Source: Patiria pectinifera
Lineage: Eukaryota; Echinodermata; Asteroidea; Valvatida; Asterinidae
Direction of reading: 5' to 3'
Length of the DNA stretch: 64,000 bases
NCBI GenBank assembly: GCA_029964075.1
Contig: CM057147.1
Span: forward strand, 13,351,513 to 13,415,512
Shown here: one piece after another, positions 11,664-22,180 of the stretch
How the letters are laid out: the number at the start of each line of letters is the position of its first letter
Numbering within the stretch: the stretch's first letter is position 1
Made by a program: the position numbers and the translations under genes
Notes under the pieces: generated by a model
Database searches by the model: none
Seen by the model: only the letters and a program-made list of their open reading frames with translations
Told to the model about the DNA's origin: nothing

Positions 11664-14600
11664 GTAAGTTCTTTTGGTCATACCCTTTCTACACCAATCC
11701 ATAATTCTACTGAGATGGGACTGTACTACACAGTGTTAGGTTTTGCATATCAAAATAGTTACGATAATTTGTATAAGCATTTTACAAAACTCGATGAAGG
11801 ACTACAGCAGCTCAGCAGTTTTGTGTGTGTTGTTATCGTTAAAACGCACTTGTGTCCAGGATAATATAAATGCTGACTCGTTGCACCCAGCTAAACGAAA
11901 AATGGAAACATCATTAAGTAGGTTTGCAAGTACAACAACGAACAATACATCAAATCCGACTGTTATCTAGAATTCTTGTGAATGCTGAACTTACGTAAAT
12001 GCACTTATTAATAAAACACCACATATTTAAAATATAAATACCCAAAAACTCGTTTTGACTGCTATTTAATGTATATTTTTTTACATCGATTGAAATCGCT
12101 GACGTTGACTGAGCGTCAAAAGAAAATCGTACTCCGTACCACTTCTAAGTTACCAAAAAGGCCGTTGTATACAAATATAACAACTATTCGACACGCCTAT
12201 ACTCATCAATATTCACACTGTTAATATAGCAAGAATGAAAAAGGAACTTATACATAGGGATAGATTCAAAATGAGCGAAATTGGGACACACCTCTAAAAG
12301 GCTCAAATAAGGAAAATCTACGCGCTCAAATGATTTTGAGGAGTAAGATTAAATTCCTTGGAGACAAACTTTTTAAACAATGCGGATTGGAAAAAGACGA
12401 TTTGAGTCAAGTCGGGCAAGGCGTTTCTGGTTGATGACCAGTCCTGATGTTTCTTGGTGGTAACGCCAATAGCTTTATCGGCCGCATCTAGGATAGATAT
12501 TTTGATAGTGGACTACACTTCATCAGTGGAACTTGTGGGTTTTTCTTCATGGACCTACAGCTTTTGAATCGGAGTGGCCTTATATTCGTCAACAATGCAA
12601 CGATCTTGAAGAAAACCAATGTCCATTTTTTACTTCTTGCATGATAATTTGGGGTTTGCACTTGAGTTTTAAGTTGATATTGGAGTGCAGCAGACGGCTG
12701 TCACTGCATTGCACATGGCCTAAGTGACTCAGGAATACATTGATCCCTGGTACGAATGCTGACATAATAAATCAGATGCCAATAGTTTGAATGGTGATGT
12801 TGCCAAGTTGTCTTTTGTCGATTCCTTAGACGGAAGAACGTGTTGGTTATGGGGATGATCAATGTCCAGAGCAAAGGCCAAGAAAGAGTGTGTGGTTGGA
12901 GTTTAACTTTACGAATTCGAATCTCTTCCGAGAATGCCTTGCCATAGGTTGTGGTCTTCCCAACCCAATTTTAAAGTCACCCTTAATTAGCAGCTTATCG
13001 GTGGGTGAAACTCTTCTTCTTTCGTATGATTTGCTGACCACTATACAATTTCGCGAAGCTGATGTAACCATGCGACAGTCTCCGGGGTTGGGTTGGTAAG
13101 ATCTATATGGAGATCTCTAGGCGGTCCGAGGTCCGGGCACTCAAGCAGGATGTGGTGTGCAGTCTGTTCAGGGGTACCACAGACGCAGGCCGTGGAAGGG
13201 CTCAAGCCCCATCTGTGCATGCTGGCATTTAGACGTCCAACCCCGGTGCGCAAGCGATTGAGAGTGACCCAATCTCTGCGGGGGAGGTGAGCACCTGGTG
13301 GAAGTTTAGTATTCGGACGGGTGGCGAACTGGATTGGTCTCTCAGTCTCTTGCCATTTGCTTTCCCATTGTTCCATGAGGTTGAAGTTGGAACGCTCGGG
13401 GGAGACTGCATGACGGCCGAAGGGGTGACGAGAGCTGAGGCGTTTTCTGCCGAGATCTTCAGCAGCCTTGATGCACTCGTGCAGAATGTGGTTGTCATGT
13501 TGGGAGGCCTTCGCTGCCAGCACGTGCATATGATGTTCTCTGCGGAGCGGTGAGGGGGGGGGGGGGGGGGGGGGGGGCAATGCCGGATAGCACTGGGAGG
13601 AGCTTCACGGGTGTAGGTCGAAGGCATCCAGTGATTAGCCTCATGGCGTCCTTGAGTATAACATCCAGCTTCTTGGTATGCGTGCTTCTGCACCAGACAG
13701 GGGAGACATGTTTTGCGGCGCTGTATACTAGAACAAGCGCACTGGTTCTTAATGTGTTAGTGCTTGCACCCCAGGTAGACCCTGCAAGGCGGCGGAGGAG
13801 GTTGTACCTTGATGAAAATTTTGCTCGGAGTGATTCAAGGTGTTGCTTGTATGTTAGCTGTCTGTCAAGTTTGACTCCCAGATATGTTGGTGTAGGAGTG
13901 TAGGGCAAGGTTGTTTCTCCTAGTTGGACTTTGAGTTGACGATTGGCATGCTTATTTGCAGGACGGAAGGCTGTTGCTGTAGTTTTGGCAATGCTGATCT
14001 TCCATCTCCAGAGTCTCAAGTAGTCTGCGATCATTGTGATGTCTGTTGAGAAGACTTCCTCAACCCTGTTCCAGCTTGCGTCAGAATACAGCAAAGCAAG
14101 ATCGTCAGCATAGCCATAGTGGTGCGATGTTGTTTTGGGAAGATCACTGATGTAGATGTTGAAGAGACCGGTGCCAAAACAGAGCCTTGAGGGACGCCGT
14201 TTTTAAGGCGGCGATGACGAATGGCTTGTCCATCGCTAGTCTTGAGGATGAAGCTGCGATTTGAGATGATGGTTTAGATGAATCTGACGAAGTGGTGATC
14301 GGGTACCATTTGCAGAAGCTTCAGAATGAGACCCTGATGACACACTGTGTCATAAGCCGCTGTGAGATCCACCCGCAATAACCCCGCCTTGTGGCCTGCT
14401 TCGAAGGCTTCCTCGATGTCGTCCGTTAGCTGCACGATTTGATGGACTGAGCTGCGTCCTTTCCGGAAACCTGCCTTCTCGTGTGGGAGTTGAGGGTCGA
14501 CCAAGCAAGACAAGCAAGGAGAGTCGTTCCAGCAACTTAAAAGGCACACAAAGGAGCGAGATGGGGCGATAACTCTTGGGATCATCAGCGGGCTTGTTTG

Positions 14601-17600
14601 GCTTTGAAATGGCGATGATTGTAGCTTTGCGCCAGATCTTGGGTATCGCCTGCCTGGTTAAGCATGTAGAGTAGAAACCACATAGCCACTCTTTGCACTT
14701 AGGGCCGCAGTTGATTAGGAACTCTGCTGGGATGTTGTCTGGGCCTTGGGCCTTGCCACTGTTAAGTAGGTGGATTGCCGAGGTGATTTCCGTGGGTGAA
14801 ACTGACAAGATAGCATTTTTAAAGGAGCCGTAGAAGGCATATTTCTTCTCATCCTCCTTTTCAAGGGTGGGGCGTAGGTACTGAAGACGGTCAATTGGTT
14901 ACCAGCCACACATGGGATACGAATAGACAACAATCTCCTCTGAAGCAAGTAAGTAAGGTGTTGTTATCGGGAACCAGCTTTTAATTTAATAGCAAAGCCT
15001 ACCCCATAAATCCTCTGCTCATATGGTTTTCTTCCTTTCCAGAATAACTCTGACCCGACTTTCGTGATTTTTTCCCTCATCAGCTTATCTGGTCTCTCTC
15101 AGAGCAGCTTACTACATCGATGCTGAATCTTTAATACCAGCTCTTACTTTGTGACAAGGGCAATACGACGAGGGCAGTATGTCATTCAGGTCGTTCGGTC
15201 ATATCACGTCAGTAAGGTCTGCCTTGAAAAGTTCGGACACTCTAGGAACCAACAATAAGTGGGACAGTAACTTTTGCATACTTCATGTTGTTTCGACCGC
15301 GCTGCTGGTAGGGTAAGCAGGCTGCGCGCGATAACCCCGACAGAAAAAGAGCAGTGAGCAATTTTTAGGGCACATTTTCTAGCCCCTTCCCCATAGAGTT
15401 AGGTTTAGGGTTTACGGTCATGGGCGGCGCCAGGATTTTTTTCAGGGGGGGAGCAAAGCAAATTTTCCCCCAAAACTCCTTAACTTTTTCATTTTATTCT
15501 CAATTTATCATTTTTCCGAGCGTGAGCGAGGGGAGCATTTGCCCTACACCCCCCCCCCCCATCAAGTTAACAGCAATATGACTTCGCACCTCTTTTTCCT
15601 TTTTTTCCCCTTTTTTCCCTTTTTTTCCCCTCGTTTTCCTGGGGGGGGGGGACAAGTGCCTCGTTGCCCCCCCCCCCTGTGACGCCACATCTGCTCGGAC
15701 AATGTTTGCCGTTACCCAGTGGCGTAGCCAGGAATTTTTCAGTGGGGGCCGCTGGGGGCTGGAACATTTCATGGGGGCGTCATGCAGGGCGTCAATCGCT
15801 TCTCAAAAGTGGGGGGGGGGGCGGGCGGACATACCTTGATCAGAACTGATGCGAGCGCGAAGCGCGAAGCCTTTACTGCGTGGGGTTCGGGGCCCGCTTA
15901 AGGGCCCCGAAAACAAATTGATTCTAGATGTTCTGTGGTGTGATCTCAAGCAATTTCTTACCACTTTCCCCCATGCTTTAACTTATATTTTCTTAGCAAA
16001 AGAGAATTATTTGAACATCGTTTTTGAGGGTGGAGTCATTGAATCAGCTATCGGCATTTTGAGCTATAGGCGTGGGGTTCGGGGCCCGCTTAAAGGCCCC
16101 TAAACAAATTGGATTCTCTCACAAAAGATAATAATTGAATCATAATTTTCGAGGTTTTCTCAGCTAAAGGTATAAGACATTTTTTTTAACATTGTTTTCG
16201 AGGTTGGAGTCATTGAATCAGCTACCAGAATTCTGAGTTTTAGGCGTGGGGTTCGGGGCCCGCTTAAGGGCCCCAAAAAAAATTTGGATTCTAAATGCTC
16301 TGTGGTGCTATCTGAGGCAATTTCTGACCACTTTAATCAATAATTATCTTAGCACAAAAGATAATAATTGAAACATAATTTTCGAGGTTTTCTCAGCTAA
16401 AGGTATAAGAAATTTTTTTAAACATTGTTTTCGAGGTTGGAGTCATGGAATCAGCTACCAGAATTCTGAGTTTTAGGCGTGGGGTTCGGGGCCCGCTTAA
16501 ATTTTGGATTCTAAATGCTCTGTGGTGCTATCTGAGGCAATTTCTGACCACTTTAACCAATATTTTCTAAGCAAAAGATACATTGTAGTACATAATAGGG
16601 CCCTGTAAATGAGACACGAGTTCAAAAATCCGGGGGGGGGACATTTGATATTTTGTACCCCACCCTTCAACAAGTGATTGACGCCCATGGCGTCATGTAG
16701 ATCAAGTATAATTTTTTTAGAAACTCAAAATTTCAGTGGGGGGCGACTGGGGGGGGGCGACAACGTTTCATGGGGGGGGGGGCGGTCGCCCCCCCGCCCC
16801 CCCACCGCCCCCCGGTGGCTACGCCACTGCCGTTACCGAATCTTGATGTCATTGCAATTCGCCAGGGAGATGATCATCGTACAACCACCGCCAACGTGCA
16901 GGTTCCGAGTTGAAGACTTCCAGTGATCATGTTCACCGGCCTCCGCCACGCGTTGCCCTTCGCCGCTTGACTTTTTCTCCATCTCATCACTGTGGACTCC
17001 TCCCCATGGAGCGTCTTCCGCCTTGTTTGATTTGGGTAGTAGCTGGTCGCGGGATCCCGTTTCCACACCATCTTGGCTAAAGCACACAAGTTTCTGTGGC
17101 TCAGGCAGCTGGGGCAACAGGGGTGCGACAGAGTTGCAATGGGCTGCTGAACATCCGGTCTTTTGGGTGACGCCTTTGTGCCAGCCCCTCTTACACTGCC
17201 CTCATCGACCATCTCCAGTTTGGATTAGCTGTTTGGGACTTTTCAAATGATTATCGTCAAGAATGCAAATTATAATGATTATCGTCGAGAATACAAATTA
17301 AAATGATTATTGTCAAGAATGCAAGTTGTTTGGAACTTCTGTTTGTTGTGAAATGTGCAAGCGGCACTGGATCATTAACATGTATGTGCTGTGTACTCGG
17401 GCTAATTTTTTTGAAATTCCGAGGACCAACTAGAGGCACAATGTTCCCCATCATCGTAATTTCATAATTGTGTGCCCGAGTTTGAAAGTTTTTGGTAAAT
17501 ATGTTGGCTAATAAGCTCTCATTATGATAGAGCGATTAACAATTTTGATTTGCCGAATTCTGTTCAAAAACCAAGTAGGTGTCAATAATTTCCACAATGT

Positions 17601-20600
17601 TCATCATTTATTATACATGTTTAGGCCCAATGCTTTAAAAATGGGAGCTGCATCAACGATGGCTGTAATAGTGGGTACCTATCAGTCACGACAGAATATG
17701 TAGCTATAGTGATTAGCCAGAATACGTCAAACGCAATCACGTTACCCATGTTTGTCTCAAGTGAATACGAAATATATAAATGATTTCAAAAATGCACATT
17801 CTCATATGAAGTTATATATTCAGACTTAAAAAAAAATTGCATTTTGATTGGTTTTTCACGTTTCTGTTCATTTTTATGCAGACGAAGCAGCTCACCTAGA
17901 TCCACAAATAAGACTCCTTCTTGAAGTCACGTGGGAGGCGCTTGAGAATGCTGGGATACCAGCTTCCTCTATACGAGGCTCCAAGACAGGTGTCTACATG
18001 GGCGTGACGGCACAGGAGTACTCATCATTTGCCTGTAAACCAGTCCACAGCATGAATCAATACTCTAACCCGGGTACCAACTCCTGTATGGTGTCCAACC
18101 GAATCGCATACGAATTTGACCTACGTGGGCCCAGTTTCTCCGTGGACACTGCCTGTTCATCCTCCCTGTATTCGATCCATTTGGCGTGTGAGGCACTCAA
18201 GCAGAGCTCCTGTACCATGGCTCTTGCTGGAGGAGTCAACTTGATTCTCACATCAGCTTCCATTGGGTTTTGTCAGGGTGGTATGCTGTCAGGTGACGGG
18301 AAGTGCGAAAGCTTTGAACAATCGGCGGATGGATATTCACGCAGCGAAGGTGCCGGGGTCGTGGTTTTGAAACCGTTGTCTGAGACTCTGAGGAATGGCG
18401 ATCGTGTTTACGCTGTATTGCTAGGAGGTGCACGGAGTAATGATGGCCGCACACCAGGCATTGCAAACCCCAGTTTCGACGCGCAGGTGGATTTGGTGAA
18501 GAGCGCTTGTCGCAACGCCAGAGTGGACCCCCATCAGATTGTCTACGCAGAGGCTCATGGCACAGGAACACGGGTTGGGGATACAACCGAGGCAGGTGCC
18601 TTGGGTGAGGCTATGGGACGAAGTAGAGGACTCAAAGATCCTCCGTTCTATATCGGGTCCGTCAAATCAAATGTGGGTCACTCTGAAGGTGCGGCAGGAG
18701 TCGCTGGCATTATCAAGGTCGCCTTGTGTCTGTATCAACGGAAGATCCCATCAGTCGTGCATTTTAAAACACCGAACGAAAACATCGATTTCAAGGCGCT
18801 AAAAATAAATGTCCCAACTGAGCTGATACCGTGGCCAGACCGAGACGGTTGGCAATTAGCTTGCTGCAGTTCCTTTGGTTTCGGTGGAGCGAATGCTAAC
18901 ATTGTTCTTGAAGGTCCTACTAAACCCCACGGAAATGGTCAGTTCATAAAGATGGATAAAAAGTTGAGCTGCCTTCTGCTGTCTGCATCCAGTTCCGATG
19001 CTCTTCATCAGAAAGTCAAGGATTGGCTCGACTTCCTTACCGGTGACACTCAGATGACAGACGCTACTTTCTACTCGTGTCTGTATACGGCCGCCTGTCG
19101 TTCAGAGTACCACACACACCGTTTGGGTTTCGCAGTCAACTGCAAGGAAGATGCAATCCATCAACTTCGAATGCAGCTTGAAGCTGAAAACAAGCATACT
19201 TCGGACCGGTTTGTTGAAGGTGTAGCTCCTTCAACCCCAGGCACCAAACGGCAGATTGTGTTTGTCTTCTCTGGCATGGGGACTCAGTGGTGGGGCATGG
19301 CGAGAGAGCTGATGCATACACAGCCTGCCTTTGCTTCAAAGATGAAGGTGAGCACAATACCTTGGCTCATTATATTTTTGCTTAAAGAAGCAGGTGTTGA
19401 GGCAGTTATGGAATGCATAGAGCATGTTAGGTACTAGTGGAGTTTTTTAGGTACTAGACTTCGCACAGGGAAGAGTAACTGAAAATACATTTTATTCGGT
19501 GGAAAAAAAATGTTCTCATATAGTTTCATTACTTGATTGTGTAGGTAGTAGACGAGCTGTTAGAGAACTGTGGAGCCGAATGGTCATTGGTCAACATGCT
19601 GTCTGAGGAAAAAGACCGTGAGAGAATACACGATATAGGTAAACATGATGCTTTTCATGATTTAATGAGTTTGTGCTCTTTATGGATTTGATTTTTCGGG
19701 GCTTTTAAAGATAAGTTGTCAACCATCAAGTCTTGCGACACACAGGCTTTCATATGTTGCTCTGACTTGTCTTTTTTCTGCTTTATTCATTCCAACAGAT
19801 ATTGCCCAGCCTTGCCTGTTTGCGGTTGCGATAGGTCTTGTAGATCTTTGGATGTCGCGTGGTGTGATTCCAGACGCAGTGGTTGGTCAAAGTGTAGGAG
19901 AGGTCGCATCAGCCTACGCAGCAGGTCTCCTTAGTCTGGAACACGCAGTCAAGCTCATCTACCGGAGAGGAAGGGAACTACGTAGGACCAGCGGCTCAGG
20001 GAAGATGGTGACTGTCTTACATCGTGTTGAAGACGCTCTTCAATATGTCAGGCAAAGCAAGCATGGGCAAGTGCTTGATGATGCGGCTATCAATAGCCCA
20101 TGTCAAATCGTATTTGCAGGTGAGACTTCTGCTGTTGAGGGTCTGGCTAACGAGCTGAAGTCAGATAACATAAAATGTGTGGTTCTTAAGGTAAATAGTG
20201 CTTTTCACAGCAAACTGCAGGATGTTGTAAAAAAACCTTTCCTCGAGAAAGTGGGTAAGTTTCTTAATGTACAAAACGCGACAGAGAGGCGACGCACGGT
20301 TCCAATGATGTCAACTGTGACTGGGCGGTATTTGACTCATGAGCAGGCCAACTCTCCTGAGTACTGGTATCAGAATATCAGACAGAAGGTTTTCTTCATG
20401 GATTCCATTCAGAATCTTGCAAAAGATGGCTACCGTGTGTTCGTGGAGATAGGTCCTAGCTCCTCGCTTCTGCCGGCCCTCCGAGAAACACTGGCTGCCG
20501 TTCAGGCTACAGATGATAAGTTCATCACCACTGCATCTCTGCTACGGCCCCGAGACACCACCACGATGGCAAACAATTCTGAGAATTTCCTTTTGGCGCA

Positions 20601-20739
20601 GATGAGGCTTCATGTGAGTGGCATTCCCGTGAAGTTCCATAGCTTGTTCAATTTCTCCTTCCAGCATGTCGACTCGATCCCACACTACCCATGGCAGCGA
20701 GAAAAGTGCACGAGTATTTCTCCTGAAGGAAAGGAATAA
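11393..20739 (+). CDS. Animal type I polyketide synthase, KS-AT part (spliced, truncated before DH)
   Basis: Four exons join in frame: 11393-11663, 17882-19347, 19545-19638 and 19799-20739. Together they make 923 codons, with intron phases 1, 0 and 1 and GT-AG borders. The product has a beta-ketoacyl synthase (about residues 10-440) followed by an acyltransferase (about 550-860). The KS triad is Cys182 (DTACSSS), His316 (EAHGTGT) and His357 (SNVGHSEGAAG). The AT has Ser642 in GQSVGE and His747 in NSAFHS, a malonyl-type pattern by the known rule. Related animal enzymes, such as sea-urchin pks genes, act in pigment and other polyketide synthesis, and use DH, KR and ACP domains after AT. Here the frame ends at TAA 20737-20739 just after the AT-DH linker IPHYPWQREK, and downstream DH text is broken. 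It could be a pseudogene or a shortened KS-AT protein. Confidence 0.85.
11664..12339. other. PKS intron 1, 5' part
   Basis: This is AT-rich intronic sequence from the donor GTAAGTTC to the first LINE remnant. No gene or strong repeat is seen. Short open frames at 11604-11970 are read-through of the exon or AT-rich noise. Confidence 0.5.
12340..13000 (-). pseudogene. RTE-like LINE: endonuclease C-terminal half and linker
   Basis: Minus-strand pieces read SPTDKLLIKGDF (around 13000), a KLNSNHTLFL block and NTFFRLRNRQKTTWQHH. They continue to HWHLIYYV-like text near 12790 (SNYWHLIYYVSIRTRDQ), then DEVWSTIKISILDAADKAIG and KKHQDWSS near 12400-12530. This is the order of an AP-endonuclease domain (GDF and H-x-IDYV-type motifs) and the endonuclease-RT linker of RTE-like LINEs. 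Stops and frame changes occur throughout. Its N-terminal half lies at 14804-15265, separated by an inserted second LINE. Confidence 0.75.
13001..13012. repeat. Target site duplication, right copy for nested LINE
   Basis: GTGGGTGAAACT here is identical to 14792-14803 and flanks the inserted LINE at 13013-14791. On the minus strand both copies lie inside the same endonuclease codons of the host RTE-like element. Confidence 0.8.
13013..14791 (-). mobile_element. 5'-truncated LINE (jockey/BS-like RT), nested insertion
   Basis: This minus-strand element starts inside the RT (EITSAIHLLNSGKAQGPDN). RT motifs follow in order: KSYRPISLLCVPFKLLER (frame 14350-14808), GFRKGRSSVHQIVQL and VDLTAAYDTV (14274-14585), NGVPQGSVLAP near 14190, and YADD at 14101-14112. 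The thumb and connection follow (PTPTYLGVKLDRQLTY, 13495-14094), then a C-terminal block with RDWVTLNRLRTGVGR and CVCGTPEQTAHHILLECP (13041-13580). The frame shifts several times, and a run of 24 G at 13554-13577 breaks it. The 3' end has a short GAA-rich tail. Identical 12-bp duplications flank it. It is dead. Confidence 0.85.
14804..15265 (-). pseudogene. RTE-like LINE: endonuclease N-terminal half
   Basis: On the minus strand, broken frames give FSIDVVSCSE, VGSELFWKGRKPYEQR, IYGVGFAIK, and then RLLSIRIPCVAGNQLTVFS with TYAPPL and EKEDEKKYAFYGSFKNAIL. These match the N-terminal half of the AP-endonuclease of RTE-like LINEs (SE, FFW-G, GVGFAIK, SAYAPTL blocks). The text resumes at 13000 after the nested LINE, so both pieces are one interrupted element. 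Stops and frame changes are present. Confidence 0.75.
15266..15417. other. Intron 1 filler
   Basis: This is short unassigned intronic sequence between the RTE-like remnant and a MITE. It may contain the 5' edge of the RTE-like copy. Nothing else is recognised. Confidence 0.3.
15418..15690 (+). mobile_element. MITE family B (CATGGGCG ends), degenerate copy
   Basis: It starts CATGGGCGGCGCCAGGATTTT, continues with a G-rich then C-rich core and T/C tracts, and ends near a GACGCC motif. The same layout, with cleaner ends, is at 46423-46694. Long C and G runs occur at about 15549-15560, 15641-15651 and 15666-15676. It is non-coding. Confidence 0.55.
15717..16829 (+). mobile_element. hAT-type non-autonomous element with 8-bp duplication
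   Basis: The left end CAGTGGCGTAGCCAGG and right end TGGCTACGCCACTG are inverted. Both flanks carry CCGTTACC (15709-15716 and 16830-16837), an 8-bp target duplication as expected of hAT transposons. It is 1113 bp with no transposase. The body is filled by the ~190-bp repeat at 15878-16560 and by G-rich ends with runs of up to nine or ten G or C. Confidence 0.85.
15878..16560 (+). repeat. Tandem repeat, ~175-230 bp unit (GGGGCCCGCTTAAG)
   Basis: Four units begin with GCGTGGGGTTCGGGGCCCGCTTAA near 15878, 16069, 16244 and 16478. Each continues with ATTGGATTCTARATG, CTGTGGTG and GGCAATTTCTGACCACTTTAA-like words. Related single units occur at 31380-31480, 36270-36370 and 39150-39250, and in reverse at about 29930 and 59720-59880. 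Confidence 0.75.
16838..17881. other. PKS intron 1, 3' part
   Basis: This runs from the hAT-type element to the acceptor TTTTTATGCAG at 17881. Around 16840-17230 both strands are open for 75-112 codons with GC-rich text, but I recognise no protein. It may be another transposon relic. Around 17245-17325 the phrase ATGATTATYGTCRAGAATRCAA repeats three times. The rest is AT-rich. Confidence 0.45.
17882..19347 (+). CDS. PKS exon 2 (ketosynthase core and start of acyltransferase)
   Basis: This 1466-base exon begins after a polypyrimidine-like tract and CAG. It encodes HLDPQIRLLLEVTWEALENA, the active-site Cys (TGT at 18154-18156, DTACSSSL), HGTGT His (18556-18558) and SNVGHSEG His (18679-18681). 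A CSSFGFGGANANIVLEG block and the KS-AT linker follow, and the AT starts at VFVFSGMGTQWWGM (about 19258). It ends in MKVS context with donor AAG|GTGAGC at 19347/19348, phase 0. The open frame upstream of 17882 is intronic. Confidence 0.9.
19545..19638 (+). CDS. PKS exon 3 (short AT exon)
   Basis: This 94-base exon lies between acceptor GTGTAG and donor ATAG|GTAAAC. It encodes VVDELLENCGAEWSLVNML followed by SEEKDRERIHDI, the helical segment that normally precedes QP-LFA in acyltransferase domains. It joins exon 2 at phase 0 and exon 4 at phase 1 without breaking the frame. Confidence 0.85.
19799..20739 (+). CDS. PKS exon 4 (acyltransferase catalytic part and linker)
   Basis: After CAACAG the frame resumes with DIAQPCLFAVAIGLVDLW, then VVGQSVGEVASAYAAG (Ser codon 19891-19893). 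A CQIVFAGE block, VNSAFHSKLQ (His codon 20206-20208), MMSTVTGRYL, the YWYQNIRQ block and FVEIGPSSSLLPALRETL follow, with the linker IPHYPWQREK near 20670-20705. The TAA at 20737-20739 stands where the family frame would run into DH. The same frame continues in register after it, so the stop looks like a mutation in a once longer exon. Confidence 0.85.
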
Positions 20740-20769
20740 TTGCTCTTTCCTATGGCGGATGGTTACCAC

Positions 20770-21130
20770 CAGTGTTGAAATCGAGACCAGGATAGTCCGA
20801 GACCGAGACCAAGACCGAAACCTGAAGTTAAAAAAATGAAAGAAATACTTAAGTTAACGCCCACAGGGGTGGGCTAATAAACTATATACAATCCCTGAAA
20901 ATGGTTGGCCCTTATTGCATAATTTGGTACTTACTTTGCTTTGTGCGCGACTCAAATGTCGAAATTTTAGCTGGTTTCGACTCGAGACCAGCCAAAATAT
21001 CGAGACCAAAGGGGACCGAGACCGAGGCCAAGACTGAGACTACAGCTCCCGAGACCGAGACCGAGACCAGCAACAAGTGGTCTCGAGACCGAGACCGAGA
21101 CCGAAACCGGTCTCGAGACCTACAACACTG
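20770..21130 (+). mobile_element. hAT-type MITE inserted in the PKS DH exon
   Basis: The ends CAGTGTTG (20770-20777) and CAACACTG (21123-21130) are inverted, and GTTACCAC flanks both sides (20762-20769 and 21131-21138). The 361-bp element has an 8-bp duplication, as in hAT transposons. The interior is dominated by GAGACC hexamer repeats and by paired GGTCTCGAGACC palindromes. Removing it and one duplication joins the PKS codons GGT TAC CAC and ATA CTC in frame. Confidence 0.88.
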
Positions 21131-21323
21131 GTTACCACATACTCCTGGGAGAGCCCCGGGATACCTTCTATCTTCAAGAAAGTCCCGTAAAGATATGGTG
21201 AGTTGCCCTGAAAGCATCTCGGGTACCTTGGGTTTAGGATCACGTTCTGCAGGGGGCTGTGGTTGTCCCTGCTGCTGCTTTTCATTGATTCCTAGTGAAC
21301 TGACCTTCGATCGATTCATGTTC

Positions 21324-21355
<32 letters not shown>

Positions 21356-21609
21356 AGCAACAAGTGGTCTCGAGACCAAGACAGAGACCGAGACCGGTCT
21401 CGAGACCTACAACACTGGTTACCACATACTCCTGGGAGAGCCCCGGGTTACCTTCTATCTTCAAGAAAGTCCGGTAAAGATATGGCGAGTTGCCCTGAAA
21501 GCATCTCGGGTACCTTGGGTTTAGGATCACGTTCTGCAGGGGGCTGTGGTTGTCCCTGCTGCTGCTTTTCATTGATTCCTAGTGAACTGACCTTCGATCG
21601 ATTCATGTT

Positions 21610-21642
<33 letters not shown>

Positions 21643-22180
21643 AGCAACAAGTGGTCTCGAGACCAAGACAGAGACCGAGACCGGTCTCGAGACCTACAAC
21701 ACTGGTTACCACATACTCCTGGGAGAGCCCCGGGTTACCGTCTATCTTCAAGAAAGTCCGGTAAAGATATGGCGAGTTGCCCTGAAAGCATCTCGGGTAC
21801 CTTGGGTTTAGGATTACGTTCTGCAGGGGGCTGTGGTTGTCCCTGCTGCTGCTTTTCATTGATTCCTAGTGAACTGACCTTTGATCGATTCATGTTTCCG
21901 AGACCGAGACCGAGACCGAGACCAGCAAAAAGTGGTCTCGAGACCAAGACAGAGACCGAGACCGGTCTCGAGACCTACAACACTGGTTACCACATACTCC
22001 TGGGAGAGCCCCGGGTTACCTTCTATCTTCAAGAAAGTCCGGTAAAGATATGGCGAGTTGACCTGAAAGCATCTCGGGTACCTTGGGTTTAGGATCACCT
22101 TCTGCAGGGGGCTGTGGTTGTCCCTGCTGCTGCTATCCATTGATTCCTAGTGAACTGACCTTCGATCGATTCATGTTTGC
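21123..22180 (+). repeat. 287-bp tandem array fusing DH exon and MITE end
   Basis: The junction CAACACTGGTTACCAC recurs at 21123, 21410, 21697 and 21978 (spacing 287, 287, 281). Each unit has ~190 bp of PKS DH text followed by ~90 bp of GAGACC-rich MITE end. The last unit runs on into unique PKS sequence after ATTCATGTTT at about 22178. Units differ by only a few bases, so the amplification is recent. Open frames rich in Arg-Pro on either strand are artefacts of the hexamer repeat. Confidence 0.9.

Noticed and set aside
13093-13903. Plus-strand frames across the LINE
   Set aside because: They are antisense shadows of the minus-strand RT.
20901-22092. Arg/Pro-rich and Gly/Leu-rich frames over the GAGACC repeats
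   Set aside because: They arise from the hexamer repeat on both strands. The real content is a MITE and duplicated DH exon.
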